A stretch of DNA of 60,000 nucleotides from the NCBI RefSeq assembly GCF_964204645.1, contig NC_134033.1:4934231-4994230 (forward strand). The letters are read 5' to 3'. The DNA is from Tubulanus polymorphus (Eukaryota; Nemertea; Palaeonemertea; Tubulaniformes; Tubulanidae). The position numbers and the translations under genes are program-made. Below are positions 38,801 to 53,275 of the stretch, in pieces (within the stretch, counting starts at the first letter, position 1; each line of letters opens with the position of its first letter). The notes beneath the pieces are model-generated. The model saw only the letters and a program-made list of their open reading frames with translations, had not been told where the DNA came from and did no database searches.

Positions 38801-41342
38801 CAATATGATTTTTTGAAACAGTATTTTGTCTCCCGATGATTTGATTTGCAGGTCAGACTTATTGTTGACCAAAGTTCTTAAAGTGAATCGCTTTAAAGTA
38901 ATAAATATCAATGAAGCAATATCATAAATTTTGAAGTGAGTTATTTTGTAATAATCCAATTTAAGTGCACTCCGATGCATGCTAAATTCTTATAAATTCA
39001 TTTATAAATTCAATTTATACATTTTCCCTCCTCACTTGTAATTCTATATTACTAGTTATTATTATTATTATTAGTTTTACTAATGAACATAACAGTGACT
39101 TGTGCCTAATGTCAATAAGCAGCGATTGGGTGCCGCCTTTCTGTGTTAATCTATCACGAAAGATTTAACTCGATTAGAGCCGCTGAATACGTATTTCTTT
39201 GCAGCCTAGAGTTTATGCATACATGTTCTAAATCAAGACAATATGCTCTATATCAGAGCCTATACTAAAGCATGCACTCATAATTCGTTGAAGAGTCCGA
39301 GGCTTAATTGTGAGAGTTGTTATACAATGAGTAATTAAATGGTGGGATTACAATGGGAGAGATCATTTCATCAACCACATCGTTGCCCCAGGGAGTTAGT
39401 TATATTCGTTATAGCCAAAATACCTTGACCATGGACTCTAAAACGTCCATGACTTGACAGAATATAGAAATTTGCCCAGAAAAAGTTATGCATATTCCAA
39501 CAAAAAAAGAATCAATAAAGACTTATATTATTTGAATTTAAATGAAGAGACGAGTAGTACTTTAAAGGTTAACTATTTATTTCGACGCACGAGCTTTCGC
39601 TTCTGATGTATAGAAGCTTCAATGAGTGAATTATTAGAATTGGTACATTTAGTAAATTCCGGAAACAAAACCTAGTCTTAAGAACTACCATTAACCAAGT
39701 TTCAAAGAATTTTGTTCCCTTATGATATTGAATGGTGTGAAATTGAAGTGTCCCTAATGATATATCTTTATGTAAGTTCAACTAACTTACCCAGTTAGTG
39801 ATGATAGTTGAATAATTAACAAAATAATAGTTGGAATATCGTTTAGGACAAATTAGGATTTTACCGGATAAGTTTTTTCCTAATAGGCTACCTTTTTGAA
39901 GAGCATGCATCCTGAGATACGTATACAAAAATTCGTTTGACGCTAAATGCAGAGTTTTCACGGTAGAACATATTTGGACATCAATTAATCACGTGAAGGA
40001 GATGAAATGACAATTTGTCACTGCTGAGCTTATTTTCCTTCACTGAACTTTTTCTAAGTTTTTTCAATATTCTCTAATCCGACATTATATACGCTGCGTA
40101 CTAACTGTACACAATTTCGGGTTTGGGTTGTTTTTGGAAAAAACAGATTCCCAGAAAATTGTAATTTTTGGGTTCTTGAAAACGGTCAATATGTTATAGC
40201 AGGTTAATGTATAAACCGCATAGAATAGCTACAATAAACAAAATGTATCCAGGAAAATATATATTTCAGAACACGATCGATTTCACTGAATTTAGCCTCA
40301 TCATGTAGGATAAAATGAACTTCTGTTGATATTGCGATTGTGCTGTCGTTAGCTGTCGCATAGCTTATTCGAATCGCTATCGAAAGTAACAAAACAATGG
40401 TCACATGTGTCAATGAACTTATCGCTATTCGAAGTAATGTGCGTATTGAAAAATTTCACAAGCACGAAATATTAAGCCAATCTATTCTAATTCATACCTG
40501 GTCGTGTTATAAGCAATTCAAGCGTTTAGTTTGTACTTTAAAATAGAATGAAAAAGATTTATTGATGAAATACAAAACAAGTCAAACAAACTCAACTAAC
40601 TGACTACTGCTGAGTTATTTATATTTGATGAAAGAACATATTCTAGTTACTGACATTGGCTCGCACCTTGATTATTGTCTAAGTTGTACTATAACTTACA
40701 TGCCAATGGATGTTTGCATGCGCCTCTCTGATTGGCTAGAATCCTTGCATTCGATAGAAACTGACGGCATCAGTGAACTAACGGGGAAATTAGAATTGTA
40801 TGTTTGACCACGGATTCTTCGTTTTTGAGTCCATGGTTTTGGCTCTGGTTTTATCGTGAGTTTGATTAACGTACATTGTAGAGAACAATGGTGGGGATTC
40901 GAATAACGTGCATCCTTTATTCAGAAAGAGTATCATTACGTATATACATATAGAAATTAATACAATAACTTTAATCAGAATTATCTCATCACGCAGAACC
41001 AGTGAAATAGCCGTTGTAAAGCCGCAAAGTAAATTGAATGAAATTGACATAATGTCAACGTCTTACGGTCAACAAATGAAACATATTGTACAATAATGAA
41101 CGAATCAATGAGTAGTGCTCACGCATTTGTTTCCATTTCATAAGAATCAATTCCAAACAGATGAATCAGATTCGAATTTTTGCTTCTTCGTTATGCGAAG
41201 TTTTTTTGTTTATATCGGGGACTCTTATATGATTTAGGTTTTAGAGTCCATGGTTATATGAATATCTTATGATTTCTCAACTTTCATCAAATACTTAGGA
41301 ATGCCATTGAAAGATTTTCAAACCATTAAACGTTTGGGTAAA
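35848..41342. other. 5.5 kb spacer between inverted repeats, no genes found
   Basis: AT-rich and without any convincing coding frame. It holds a short degenerate array of CCCCAAGGTAAA-like units (about 36391-36472, with echoes near 37707-37740), a hairpin GGCTAAT-AGC-ATTAGCC on the minus strand near 38407-38423, and a minus-strand frame at 40204-40413 with a signal-peptide-like start but no ATG. If the two arms are terminal repeats, this is the interior of a 6.3 kb element that has lost its proteins. Confidence 0.4.
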
Positions 41343-41765
41343 AAGTTCTGCTAAATTTGATTACCATCGGCTTTTTAGATAATCTCCACGAAGGTCACAA
41401 TTTTAGTGATTTGACCTTGGGAGGTTTAAACCTCCCGAATCCAATTCGCGAAATATCGGTCCTCTTTGTCGGCGGTAATGAAAGAATACATAGAGCGAAG
41501 TTTCTATTGTGCGCCGGCCGCATTTTGTTCACCAATAGCTTACGTAATAAATTGAAAGTCGAGATCACAGGCGGATATAGCGCTCTATGGCCCACGCTCA
41601 ATTCATAAACTGGTCCGAAAATAAAGTGTTTAGAAGTATAATTGACACGTTTGTACGATTTTGCGCTGTAAATTTATCATTTTTCAGGACTCAATGACCA
41701 GAAATTGGCAATATTTTTGATACAAACTGAGAAAGTATCAAAACATTTGGGAACGTGTTTTATAA
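41343..41765. repeat. Right arm of the ~400-bp inverted repeat pair
   Basis: Inverted partner of 35467-35847, with the same 18-base palindrome at about 41419-41436. It carries an extra stretch of about 50 bases after the palindrome relative to the left arm. Confidence 0.85.
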
Positions 41766-42321
41766 CGTGTTTTTGATGTGATGCAGATTTGAAACTGAAC
41801 TAAACCACGTGTATTCAATAAATGCATTCATTTAATCAAATTCCCGCGGCAGATCATGTGTTTATGAGGAGAGAGTGAGCGCTCAGAGTCACTGGACCTC
41901 ACCACCCGCGGATCATTATCCCCCCAGTACAGCGTCATACCTACCTCCTAGTGGTGGAGAATATCCATCCTATAACCTATGATCATCCGCCATTTTACGA
42001 GGAAGCCATGAGTGGCATGTGAACTCTTCAAACTTGAAAGAAGTGAATTAAATCATAGTTCAAACTCGTGTTAAGTCATTTCATTTGGATAAGTTGTTAC
42101 AGTTACATTGAAGAAGTCATCTTGTGACTGTGAGTCCCAATTTGTAGGCCTATTCTTAATTCAATTAATTTGAAGTCATAATTTGGTTGAGTTGATCGTC
42201 ACAATTATAACGACTTCAAAAGTGAATTTTAAAACTTTTTAATTTAATCTTATTAACAACGAGAGGGTTGTGAAATTGGAGGAACTGACTCCGCAAAATT
42301 ACAATAGACATAGACCTACCT

Positions 42322-42844
42322 ACCTAGAGTCGCCGTGACAAAAATAAAACAGTACGAAATGGCTTCAAAATGATGACTTAAAAAGTTCGTAGCCACTATA
42401 ATCTAAATATAGAATAATTGTAATAAATTGTTGAATCTAATTCTGTTTAATGAAATGAATTTCTATGTTTGCAATACAACACTGGTGTTCACTGGTACGA
42501 AGAACAACCGCTCCTATTACGAGATTATATGAAATTGAGAGGAAACCTCAAAATAACAAGAAACGAGTGATTTGAATCATCAATTAAAAAAACGCGTCTT
42601 ATATACCCGAGAAATATCGACATCAAAACAAACAGCGCGCGCCTTAAATCAGCTCAAATATCAATAAATTAATTCAATCAAATAAAATAGAAACCCACGT
42701 ACCACGGGAATAGGGCAGGGTGGGGTGGGGTGGGTGCTGTCTGAACCTGAAACCAGTTGTACGTAAGTAAATGTCATTTGTATTTTATAAGAAGTAGAGT
42801 TCAGTACTGTTCAACTCTTCATCTTACTCAAATATCACACTTAA
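42322..42844. repeat. Duplicated 0.53 kb block, copy 2 (upstream of receptor C)
   Basis: Direct-orientation duplicate of 5744-6271. It places the left boundary of the duplicated receptor unit at least 2.7 kb upstream of the copy C ATG. Confidence 0.85.
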
Positions 42845-44560
42845 TGAATGAATGGAGTTGTAGTTTTAATTACGGCAAATATCACGTGATAGCACAAGAA
42901 TGCACTTAAAATGGCAACAAAAATCCTCAAAACTTCCCCCTTTGGGCTTCACGCCTGATGTGTTCGTTATTATATCTTTTTTCTTCTACGCGCGCCGAAC
43001 AGTTTATTTGTCGTCAATCGGCCTGTGTTAGCCTCGCTATGTGTATACATCACTGCTGTCTCTAGCCCCCTACATGTGCTAACTCGAGGTATTCCCGAAA
43101 GTACAGCATCTTCGCATTACCGGTAATTTTCCTGAAGAAAATCCCTCACTCGCAATGCTTTCAAAAAATAAAATCCGGGCTAGCGACTGACAGACCCTGC
43201 ACAGACAACCCTTTCGATCCTCTCCAGTGTAAACCACGAACTGCGCAATTTCTATGTACTACTTACGAATGTATCAGTGTGCGAGCATCTGCGAGGATAG
43301 TGATTGGGATAACACTAATTGCTTGGTAAAGACGACATAGACAATTCACTGACAGGTAGGCCCCTCATGCGCCTCAAAAATTTCCATGATTCATCATTAT
43401 TTTGGAAACCTCACTACAACAAGCTATGATAGTAATAGCTAGGATCATGGATACAGGCAAACGTCGCGTTACAGACAATTTTTTATCGGATTTTCAGTTC
43501 CATATGACACAGCATTATGGGACTATATTCATGGTAGTAGAGATACAATGGGTGTTGTTTGGTGAGCGGCGGGATTTTCGCAAGCGACGATGCCTATATG
43601 GTCTTCGACGATAAACATGATAACAACGAGAACAATACATTTCAAAGATAAAAACTTATGATTTGGAATCAATTACTATTTTTACATTAAATTTTTATTC
43701 AAAAGCACTTTGCTTTTTCAGTTTGGGATGGCTTTTTGTCGCCAGTTTATGCTGCATTCATCATCGATCAGAATGAATAAAAACAGTCGATTAACATCCA
43801 TTGAGTTTATTAAGGAACTTGGTCAGGGTTGTTTTTATTCTAATATTAGATAAATTACATATTTGGATGCAAATGTCTTAAATAGAAGAATATGAAACGT
43901 GGTTTTTTGTATTGTAGGTGGCGCTACCGGAAAACTTTAGAAATTACCTTGTAAAATAGTACTTGTTCAATGATTACAGATGCTGAACTGATATTATAAA
44001 TTGCACTCAACTTTTAAGAACACGAGAGAGGTCACCTGTCTTAGAAAAAACTAAACAATTGACTATAATTCATTAAAGAATATAACTGAAACCAGTTTAT
44101 TGATTATCAAGTTGCGATTGTTTCGAATTCTAAACTCTAAATCTCGACTCTACCCCCACTCACTCCACTAGTTACATATATCATTACACGGACGTGCGGG
44201 TAATTACTGTCAGACATCACGTGATCAAACAGATAAAACGTGTTCACTGACCACAACTGGATTATCAATGATAAAAATGAAAAAAATGCATTTTCAAAAT
44301 TTGTACGGTTATTGAAGAATGGTCGGCGAAATTTTGAATGGTCGGCGATATTTTCAAACCTTAATCGTGTGCGAGGTAGAAACGATAAATAAAGAAACTT
44401 TAAGATTTGAATTTGTGGTTTAAAGTTATTGGCATCGGTCATAGTCCGTTAGAAAATTTTTCGATGATAGATTTTGATCCCGTTTCGATCAAAGTTAAAT
44501 AATGATCTTCCACGCATTTAGTTGGTATTTTTATACGCTATCAGTGGAATAGTGTTTCTT
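42845..44560. other. Gene-free stretch upstream of receptor C
   Basis: No gene recognised. The corresponding interval upstream of copy A (6272-7676) is not evidently similar, so an unrelated insertion or deletion has occurred in one of them. Confidence 0.4.
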
Positions 44561-45060
44561 CAAAATGATCCCGCCGAACAAGTCCTAACACGCCACATTC
44601 AGATAGATACATGCGCTTCACTCAGTTATAATATTGACTGAAGAGTGAATTGTCGAAACAGATATTGACGAAGTGTTTTACAGAGACGCAGAATATTTTG
44701 CAGTAACGGCAGAAAATATTACCGATGAAAAACTGGCCGCAGTTCGGGAGCAACATTAAATATATTTTTAGCGAAATAATTGCGCATGATTATAAACACG
44801 ATATAGTGAAAGACGTCTAAATTTAGAAACCGCGGTAATTACAGCGAAACCGAGAACAGATGAAAGTTTCACAAATACGAGACTGGTGCCAGTTTGATGG
44901 GAGATTTTTTTTTTACAAAATAATTGAACTCTGATCAATTCGCCAAATTCTGACATTCTGACAACTCGTCATTACTTTGCAGCGACTCTTATGAGAAATG
45001 TCGCGCAAACTTGGAAATAGATGTAAATGTGTTTGTCTTGAAGCGTGAATTGTGTTCAAT
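44561..45060 (+). promoter_or_regulatory. Conserved 5' flank of the intact receptor C
   Basis: Aligns with 7677-8156 and 24140-24641. The strongest block, 44770-44866, is nearly identical in all three copies, and the last 60 bases up to the ATG are also conserved. Likely core promoter and 5' UTR of the only intact copy. Confidence 0.55.
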
Positions 45061-48000
45061 ATGCAGCGAATGAAAGCGTTGTTCGTAGTTTTACTGACCG
45101 CTTGCGGAGACTGTATATTTACGCGGGCTGATCGCGCAAACTCTGTGGAGGAAGCCGCGTCTGTTACAGTCAGATCATCTTGTAACAACACTCAATACTC
45201 CGTCGATTCTACGTCTGGTTACATCGTTTCACCGAACTATCCGTCGTTAGTGCGCGGTGTTGAATGTCATTGGTTCGTCAACAGCTCTTTACCGGGAAGT
45301 TTTCTCGTTCAAGTTTACTACGACATCGAGCCGTCGATATTCTGTAACGAAAACTACCTTCTCGTCGGTGAGTCCGACAACAGACTTTGCGCTTCTGGAA
45401 GAAAACAACTAGATATCCGTAGTAACGATTTGATTTCGTTGTTGTTTAGGAGTAACGTCGATGGAGCGCGAGGTAGTCGGGTTTCTATCATATATCGTTT
45501 TGAAGAACAGAGTCGCTTGAAATTGATACAACATAAATGCAACAAATATTCAGTAAAAGAATTACCAACTCAAACAGGTTATGAATTCGTGATTTCTACC
45601 CGGCGATGTCAATTGTTGTTAGAATGGATCGGGATGATAGACGGGTTTGCATTGAATTTGACGTTTATACAGATAGATTTCAGATTGAGACCAGGCGAGG
45701 ATCCGATGAAAACTCGTCCTCAAATTTACGACGGATGGAACAGCACCAGTGAACCTATAGCTCTTATACGAGAACAAACCGGGCATCCACCTTCATCGTT
45801 TTATACTAAAACTAATAAAGCACGTATTGAAATCATTTCGAGTATACATTGGTTTAAGTCGAAGTTACTCGTGCAAGTTTACAAAATATCAGATTGGAAC
45901 ATCTCTAACCCGTTAATTCAAGTCTATGGTAAATCAGGACTGCTCACTACAATTGATGGAATACCACATATAGTAACTCAGTCTAAACACTTATACTGCA
46001 GGTCTATCACAGTCGAGGTTCTGCAGTACGTCGTCTTCAACTGGCCACGTGATCTCATCTCGTCACCAGGTGTCGTTGGTGTATATAAACAGGAAGGGTT
46101 ACGTATTGTGAGAACTGATATTTTACTCAGTTTTAACCATCTTAAATCTCTGAGTGTAAAATCAGATGGATTTCTCGTGATTCTGTGCGTTTTAACGACA
46201 TTGGATTTTTTAAGATCGACTTTGAAAATAGAATTTGAAGTGGACTCAATGACAATATCAGACGTCTACGTCAACAAGCCAAGGATATCGGTAAGTTTTA
46301 CATAATGTTTGTAAATTCGTTTTGTATAATAGAAATAATATAAAAATCTTTGACTTTGCTTATTACCTTGACCCGTTTAACCAGCGAAATCTCGGATACC
46401 CACATTATGTTTTCCATCATTTTGACATAATCCATCAGATAACCTGCAGCTGAATGCCAATAAACAATGAACTCTTCACTGTCACTTTGTCGTCAACTAT
46501 CTACTAGATAACTAACTCTAACCAACTTTTTAGCATTCACCTCAAGAAAAGCGTCTTTACACATACAAATTATAATAATTAGTTGGAGAGTTCATACAGA
46601 CCTTTCAAAGTATGATGCATATTTTTATCAATTTTAGGTGAATCTGATATTTGCTGAATTGTTCCCGAGATCAAGGAATACATTTTATTTTGTAACTACA
46701 TTACAACTAAACTGGAAAGTGAACATCTATGAAGATCAGTTGAAACTAACGGTGCTATCAGAAAACTGTGATCGAGCTGGTTTTTATATATTTGATGGTA
46801 GTAATTTCACAGCTAGACGCTATGGTCCGTATTGTCCTGGTTCATACTACGGTCGATCTGTCGTCAGCCTGATTACATCAGGTGGACCGGTTACTGTAGT
46901 AGCATACGCTTATTACTATAGCAGTCAGTTAACAGTTGGTGGCTCATATCTTAGATTCGCTCCTACTGATTGTGATGGTTATGTTCTACAGAAAGAAGAA
47001 CGTCAGATCAATATGACGTCACACTGTCTCGTGATTACACCTGAAAACCGACGCCTTCGCTTGAAAAATATTCACATATTATCAGAACACGAATATCAAA
47101 TTGACCGATGTTTCCTCAAGATATCATCGCCATGTGGTCAGTTTCTGATTTTGAATAAGTTTCGTTATAACAGTCTAGTATTAAATACTGTTATTGAGTT
47201 CGGATTCTGGAAGGAACCAATAATAATCAAACTACGTCGTAGATGCCTGAGTGTGAAAAAAGCATATGGATTTGTACTTGCCGGTGACCGTTTTCCAGTT
47301 ATTACTAAAGATAAATGTGGACTCGTGCAGTCACCGAACTACCCGGGTACGAAATTTTCATACACATCTATTTTCTACACATTTCGAAACCCGAGCAGTC
47401 AAAATGTATTTCAATACTATAGATTTATCATCAAATACATTGAATCAGTTTCATGTGAAACAAACAAAAGGGGTAAGCACGACCCACTAACACAAATACA
47501 AGTGATAACTTACAACCATTTCCTTAATGAAAAAAATTTCAAAATTATTTTAGCTCAACATGAAACAAAAATTTGCGAAAATAATGCAGTTCGCGGTCTT
47601 ATATTTTACAGTTTAAGTGATAACAACCTGTACGTTGAAACAAAAAATTATGTCCCCATATTTCAAATACAATACTCTTTACACGAGTCGTTACCGATTA
47701 AAGATTTCGATAATTTCTACTGTAAACAAGGATTTCTGGATTCCGGTATATCCTGCATCAAATTCATCAGAGATGAACGTCTGAATTGGGAGAACGCTGA
47801 AATTTACTGTAGACAGAAGTACGCGGGACATCTACTCAGTATCAACTCAGAAAAGGAAATGATTTCCATCAAAAGAATATTCGCTACAGAACTTCTCCGA
47901 ATGGCGTACACACTAAAAGCGCTCATAATGATGATAGGATTAAAATGGAAGGTAAGACTATCATGTACAAATGTTAATTGGAAAGGAAAGATTTTTAGAT

Positions 48001-51000
48001 AAGAAATAATAGATTTCCTTTTATTTACAAAACAGAATGATGGTTATTACACGTGGACAGACGGTAAACCTTTGAGCTACACAGAGTGGTATAAACCTGT
48101 TATTAATGAAACGATACCAGAAGTTATTCGAGGATTGATATCTCCGCTAAGAAAACAACCGATACATGACGTCAATATGCCGTGTACGGCGTTGATACTG
48201 AATAATCCACGAGGATCAGCGAACTGGGTTCGATTCCCGTGTCAAATCGAGGAGACGCACACGACATTCATTTGTGAATCTGAGAGAATCGACATCAAAA
48301 ACAAACACAATTCAACGATAAACGATGCGAAAAATTCAACAAATACAAACTTAAATAAAACCATAGATCAAATGATTCCCGATGTTACTCTAATTACTCA
48401 AACCTGTCCAAGAGGTTGGGTAACTTTTTCCGGACAATGTTTTCAAATACTAACCGACTGGAAAAACAATCGAGGTTTGAATCTTCGGGGTGCTAGAGAA
48501 ATGTGTCACAGCATCCGCGCCGAAATAGGAAGAATTACTTCAAATACAGAAAGCGATATGAAAAATCTTGTCAGCAAATTTCAATATCGACATCAATATG
48601 GCGCTACACTGACAATGGAACTCGACGGATTTAAAGTTATCAAACCAATGGTGATCAGAAATGAAATTACTTATATTCAATCAGTTATATGGTTATCGAA
48701 ACCCTTCGATGATACGAAAGATAAAGTGCATTCCGTGTTGTGTACCTATAATGTAACTGGTGATGAGTTAGCTTCTATAAGCGGTTGTAAATCGTGGCAG
48801 TTTGAATGTAACGATCAAAGATGTATCAGCGACCATCGCGTATGTGATACCAGACACGACTGTCAACGCGGTGAAGATGAACGCAATTGTACGGATATCA
48901 ATTTACAGAGTCAGTTCCGCTGTAACGACGGACAGGTTATATCGATTAGCGGTTTTTGTGACTTAATAAGAGATTGCATCGATGGCTCGGATGAGAACTC
49001 GTGCTATCATCCACCGTGTTTATCTACGCAATATCGCTGTTCCAATCACCAATGCATCGATAGTTATAAACGATGTGACGGACTAGCCAACTGTAAAGAC
49101 GGTTCCGATGAGACTGAATGCACTGCCGAACTTTGTCAGGGGTTCACGTGCGCGGACGGTGAATGTATTAGTTCTCAGTTGTATCGGGATGGTGTCGTGG
49201 ATTGTAGCGGAAGTCTCGAAGAAGACGAATTGGTCACTAATATGACAGTGAATCCCGAGGTTTACTGTAATAATGACAATCACTGTACGACTCGTTTCAC
49301 AGATCTGTGTAAGGAATCGGATGAACAAAGATGTTCGTTCAATTCTCCTCGCTGTTATTCCCGACAAGAAAGGTGTATTTTAGAAAGGACGCCGAATGGT
49401 TTCCCGGTATGTAGAAATCTTGAACATATACTCGCGTGTAATGACTTCGAATGTGCTGCTGGTACTGTAAAATGTCCGGCATCTTACTGTATACCAATTA
49501 GACACGTTTGTGACGGTCGATCCGATTGTCCTAATTCTGAGGATGAACGAAACTGCGAGACTTGGTCGTGTCCGGGAATGTTTAAATGTGGCCAGGAAAA
49601 TCGATGTATTCCACAATCTGAAGTTTGCGACGGTGTCGTAAATTGTAAACATAACTCAGATGACGAATTATACTGTAAGGTCACGTGTCCTGAACGTTGT
49701 AATTGCCGGGGTCATTTCATCGATTGTGAAAATGCTCTTTTATCAGATATTACTGGTATTTTTACAGAATCAAGTCGGGTTTTGATTTTGTCGAAGAACC
49801 GAGTCGAATTTAACGAGTCGACGTTTAACTCTTTTATTTATCTTCGTTTTCTCGATATTTCGGATAATAATTTGTCTTACATCGTTCCCAACGCATTTTC
49901 TAATCTAAACAATCTTTATACATTAGACCTTACTCACAACCGCATAACATCATTATCTGCTAATACATTCGCAGGTTTGATCGGTTTAAAAGAACTATTT
50001 CTTTTCGGAATTCCGCTGCAACATTTAGAAAACGGAAGTTTCCGAGGTTTGACGTCACTCACTGTTTTGGATCTTAAAGGACTTTCTATATCGGTTCTTC
50101 GTGAAAATGTATTTAAAGGTTTAGCCGCATTACAGTCGTTAAATATCAGCAGCAACAGAATCCATTATATTTCGAGCTTTGCTTTTTCTGGATTAGTTGG
50201 ACTTGAAATTTTAGACCTCGTCAATAATTCCGAGGTAATATCCGTTGATCGAAACGTTCTTGTTGATCTTACATCATTGAAATACCTCGCTTCCGATACT
50301 TACAAATTTTGCTGCATGGCACCGAATGTTGACCGATGTCTTCCCGGAGCTGATCAATTTTCGACCTGTTCTGACCTGATGGGTAACACTGCACTGAGAG
50401 CCATCATCTGGATGATTGCATCTTTCAGTTTTCTCGGTAACAGTATCGTTCTTTTATTTCGAGTTCAAGGTTTGCGGATAGCATCCTCCGGAACACGTAA
50501 CAAATCTTCAGATATCCTCATTGTAAATGTTGCCGGTTGTGATTTTCTGATGTCGGTCTATTTGTTTTTGATCGCAGGAGCTGACCATACGTTCAAAGGC
50601 GTTTATTATCTGAATTCTGAAACCTGGACGGATAGCTCATTGTGTCGTCTCGCCGGGGTTATTGTCACCGTTTCGTGCGAAGGTTCCTTGTCTTTTCTCT
50701 TAATTCTAACACGTCAGAGATATTCAAATATCGTCAACCCGTTTTCTAGAAGTCCGATTATAACTCCGAAATACGTTATCGGGATTTGCTGCATTTGTTG
50801 GCTCGTTATAAGCACAGTTTCTATTCTACCGCTGTCATCGACGTCTTACTTCGGAGACAATTTTTACGGTACAACCGGAGTTTGTTTGCCTATGAATTTA
50901 CTGACGATCGACGTCAATGGCTGGCTCTATTCATTCGCTATTTTTGCCTTGTTTAATACGGCTATATTGGCTATGATAATGACGACGTACGCTCAGATGT

Positions 51001-51302
51001 ATAGACTCGTATCTGTAAGTAGGTCGGGCTCGGGTAGAGCCGATCCTACCGAACTGGTTTTAGCTCGAAGGAGTTTAGTAATCAATCTTTGTAATTTATT
51101 TTGCTGGTTACCGATAATAATCGTTCAGTTTTGCGCCGTATTTTCGGTCGAGATACCGAACCAGGTGGCCGCTTGGCTGGCCGTTCTATTTTTACCGATC
51201 AACTCGTCTCTTAATCCGCTTCTTTATACAATACTTACTATCGATATGAAATCTATTCGTGAACGCAATAAACGACGACTTGGATTGACAGCTAGCAAAT
51301 AA
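45061..51302 (+). CDS. Giant GRL101-like receptor: CUB/C-lectin/LDLa/LRR/7TM GPCR (copy C, intact)
   Basis: Exons 45061-46290, 46638-47951 and 48036-51302, all phase 0, give 1936 residues ending in TAA. The introns (347 and 84 bases) have GTAAG donors. A signal peptide starts the protein. A CUB domain spans about 41-147 and several divergent CUB-like modules fill about 155-760. C-type lectin domains lie at about 768-930 (across intron 2) and 970-1085. LDLa repeats lie at about 1099-1395 (CKDGSDETEC, CDGRSDCPNSEDERNC). An LRR N-cap (CPERCNCRGHFIDC) and about six LRRs lie at 1398-1605. The 7TM region spans 1634-1915, with TRQRY where DRY is usual and NPLLY in TM7. The tail is short. LDLa-LRR-7TM architecture is known from Lymnaea GRL101 and relaxin-receptor-type LGRs. 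The CUB and lectin additions suggest binding of glycosylated or microbial ligands at the cell surface (inference). Confidence 0.85.
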
Positions 51303-53275
51303 ACAATATAACGCTGCATCTATATTCGTGTAGTCACGTTCGAATCCGATCTATTGACACCGTTTCCTTTTTCCAAAACGTTACGATTCAAATTGTTCGA
51401 ATCGATTGATGTTCTAACGAGATAAAAAGTAATTCAAGTAATGCGATTTAATCGGTTTCCGAATCCCGTGTAGTTCCTGTTTATTGCTTTCACAAATAAT
51501 ATCAGATCACCTGATATCTCTACCCTTAGTGGTTTTCACATAAAATGAAAATAATTTGACATTAAAAAGTTTTATTGAAAATGAACCAGAAATTCTTCTA
51601 TTTTTTTAGAATAGTTTGATAAATTTTTGGAGTTGTTGGGAATGGAATAGAATACTACTCTGAAATTGGAGTTGGAGTCCTGTTTGAAAATGGGGGAAAA
51701 TGAGCTTTTCGACTTCGAAAATAGAAATTTATATGAATATAAACTATAATTTCAGCCGATTTTGAGAGGTTCTTTTTGATATTTTTGGTGAAGCTCTTTA
51801 AAATAGTAGAAACTACTCTAAAATAGTATTCGTTGTCAGATCTGCAAACCAAACCAAATCAGCTCGATCAAACCAATCTGAGCAAATGTATCTTTTCGGT
51901 AAACCTTAATCGTTTATGCTAAATAAATACGTCTTAGAAAACGGTCCAATCTAAACCTATACATTGACTGGTAACGATTTATGACAATTTCTTTTTCCTA
52001 CAAAAATATTGAACAAACTTCTGTTTACTTTTTTTAAACAGTTTTTTTTTATTTTTAACGTAAACAACAACTACATAATAACTAACCATAAATCATTGAT
52101 TCTGTATATCTAGTTTAAGTTCAGTAGAGCGCGGTTCATTAGTTCAAACGAAATTTACCGAATATATATTCCGTTGCTTATTTACTGCTACTTCTCGGCA
52201 TTGTTTCGTTACGGGTTCGAACCCGGAATCCGGTGATCGTGGATGGGTCCTGTTTCCCTGAACAGCAGGAAGAATGTTTATCTCATTATCAATGAAAAGT
52301 AGGTCTCCAAAAATGCATGATAGAAATAGGATATTGGTGATAGTTTGGACAGAGCCATAAAGACTGTTTAATTAGTAAGGTCAGTCGGGTCCTCAGCCAA
52401 AACGATTACGGTATATTAAGTGGAAATTACCTTTAAAAATTGCCTTTGTGTTTTAATCAGACACTAATATACTAAAAGACACTGGTTCCTCCCCTGGTTA
52501 ACTCGCCAGGTAATGGCTCATTATATATAAAACACTGAATTCATTTTGGTGACAAAAAATCAAATCGATTTGGAACCTCTTCGCGGAACTGGACCGTGAC
52601 TTTATTACGATACGATCCTCAATTCGATGCAGTTGCCCGCACGAGATATGACGGACTGACAACTTTTCTCGGAGACATTTTTTCACGTGATTGTTCAGTG
52701 CTCAACGCGCATTGTTGCTCGTTTAAAATCCATGCTTATTATAACGATGGTAGATTATGAAGGTACAATCTGAGGTTCGAGCAAAGATAATGCAGGTAAA
52801 CCGTCGACCTGGGTACAACAATATTGTAGCCTCGGTCAGTGATAACATCATAATTCGATTTTCCAATAATGTGCTTACACTGGAAGTCCATATTTGTCGA
52901 TGTCTTCAATGAATGAAATAGATATTTTAAACAGAAATGTACGAAGTGTATTAGCTCAATCTACGGGCTTTGCTTAATGCTCTTTAGCTCATCGCACATT
53001 TTCGGTTTTTGCCAAGGGCAACGTCCTCTTTTTACGAACTAGCGCTTTGCGATAAACCACAATCCAGTCTCAGGAGAACTCAACACAGCTGCTGCGCTGT
53101 GTCGTAATCAATAATTTGATTTTAACAATGATGGATCTTCCTTTTATTAGACTTAAGGTTGGAAATTGGTGACCTCTTGTCATAATCAGTAAAAATGTTA
53201 GTAAAACTCGTGACAGTGACCAATAATCATAAATTAAAGCATTTCTTGATTCTGACGTTAGTTTTTTTATTTGCT
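51303..53275. other. Gene-free stretch downstream of receptor C
   Basis: No gene recognised. A GGGTTCGAACCC box at about 52211 resembles a Pol III B box, but no tRNA fold or A box is seen. Confidence 0.4.

Noticed and set aside
41357-41608. 84-codon ORF in the right arm of the inverted repeat
   Set aside because: The left arm carries stops and indels in the corresponding frame, so coding is not conserved.
52205-52230. GGGTTCGAACCC box resembling a tRNA T-arm
   Set aside because: No A box, anticodon arm or acceptor pairing could be drawn around it. It may be a SINE remnant or chance.
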